A DNA stretch of 5,295 bases, taken from positions 1-5,295 of the forward strand of contig JBBRMQ010000269.1 of the NCBI GenBank assembly GCA_038230775.1, given 5' to 3'. Within the stretch, counting starts at the first letter, position 1, and every line of letters starts with the position of its first letter. The stretch comes from JBBRMQ01 sp038230775 (GTDB lineage: Bacteria; Acidobacteriota; Thermoanaerobaculia; Gp7-AA8). A model generated the notes under the pieces. The model made no database searches and was not told where the DNA came from. It worked only from the letters and a program-made list of their open reading frames with translations. A program made the position numbers and the translations under genes. Positions 4,792 through 5,295 of the stretch are shown here, piece by piece.

Positions 4792-5280
4792 TCACTCCGG
4801 ACTCTTGATTCTTTTTCCCCGCGCGTCGTCGAACTCGATCATGGGGACCGTACCGCCGCCCTCGCCGATCTGCTCCACCAATCGCACGAACACGTCCGCG
4901 AATCGCTTGCGGTCCTGCGCAGACAAACGCTCGAGCGCGTCGATGATGCGCTCCTGCGGCGCGATCGGCGCACGCTTCAGAACCGCTCTGCCATTCGGCG
5001 TGAGATTGAGGACCAGCCTCCGGCCGTCGTTCGCATCGCGATCGCGCGTGACGAACCCCGCGTCGACCAGACGCGTCACGACGACCGACACCGAGCTCTG
5101 ATCGGTCATCGTCCGCTGCGCGAGGTCCGACAACGACAGCGCCGGCGTTCGGCCGAGCTCCTGAAGCACGAACAACTGCGCGCCCGACAGACCCACTTGC
5201 GTCTGCGACGCGCGGTCGTTGATGCGGAGAAAGCGAACGAGACGGCGAATGGAGTCGAGGATTCTCTGACTGTCACTCAT
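4792..5280 (-). CDS. MarR-family transcriptional regulator
   Basis: This 162-aa winged-helix DNA-binding protein probably acts as a dimer. Helices at about 5-22 and 107-138 form the dimer interface. The core holds LSGAQLFVLQEL (31-42), the first HTH helix LSLSDLAQRT (48-57), the recognition helix around QSSVSVVVTRLVDAG (61-75), and the wing RDRDANDGRRLVLNLT (79-94) with the conserved D..DGRR pattern. The protein has no cysteine, so thiol-based redox sensing as in OhrR is excluded; a small-molecule ligand is more likely. The C-terminal ~22 residues (from GGGTVP) extend beyond the usual fold and end at the junction with the CBS remnant. The ATG at 5280 fits the family start; only 15 bp upstream are in the window, so promoter and operator cannot be judged and no ribosome site is seen. 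The target is unknown; MarR genes often control a neighbour. Confidence 0.93.
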   Translation of the reverse strand: MSDSQRILDSIRRLVRFLRINDRASQTQVGLSGAQLFVLQELGRTPALSLSDLAQRTMTDQSSVSVVVTRLVDAGFVTRDRDANDGRRLVLNLTPNGRAVLKRAPIAPQERIIDALERLSAQDRKRFADVFVRLVEQIGEGGGTVPMIEFDDARGKRIKSPE

Positions 5281-5295
5281 TGCAGCGCCGCGACA

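Overview
The window is GC-rich bacterial chromosomal DNA with four intact protein genes, one decayed gene remnant, and an unusual amount of palindromic repeat DNA in the gaps. Two copies of a 100-bp hairpin repeat (arms containing CCGAGCGTAGCGAGG) sit next to short tandem repeats. In my experience this kind of repeat is common in Acidobacteriota and related soil or metagenomic genomes. That, together with high GC and the lack of clear Shine-Dalgarno sites, makes an acidobacterial origin plausible but not proven.

Layout. Positions 1-256 hold an AT-rich inverted repeat built from GAATTTC heptamers, then hairpin copy 1, then a possible promoter. Positions 257-2092 (+) encode a 611-aa tandem AAA+ ATPase that resembles Ycf46-type proteins: a decayed N-terminal AAA-like half and an intact C-terminal ATPase. 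Positions 2093-2197 hold a second, unrelated imperfect palindrome. Positions 2198-3499 (+) encode a 433-aa three-domain sulfur protein, a persulfide dioxygenase-like metallo-beta-lactamase (MBL) domain plus a dead and a live rhodanese domain, as in CstB. Positions 3500-3815 are a 316-bp convergent intergenic region filled by a nested palindromic composite: three arrays of an 8-bp repeat around hairpin copy 2. Positions 3816-4652 (-) encode a cyclic-nucleotide-binding domain fused to a DUF1003 membrane domain. Positions 4662-4790 (-) are the last ~40 codons of a CBS-domain gene, cut off at its 5' end and carrying an in-frame TGA. Positions 4792-5280 (-) encode a MarR-family regulator.

The genes do not form an obvious pathway. 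The sulfur gene follows the ATPase on the same strand, but a palindrome separates them. The MarR gene, CBS remnant and cNMP/DUF1003 gene lie head to tail on the other strand, and the remnant shows that something was lost or replaced between the two intact genes. I see no defence island, CRISPR array, tRNA, rRNA or transposase gene. The most informative features are the compensatory changes in the two hairpin copies, the repeat-derived gene edges, and the CBS remnant with a probable CGA-to-TGA nonsense change.
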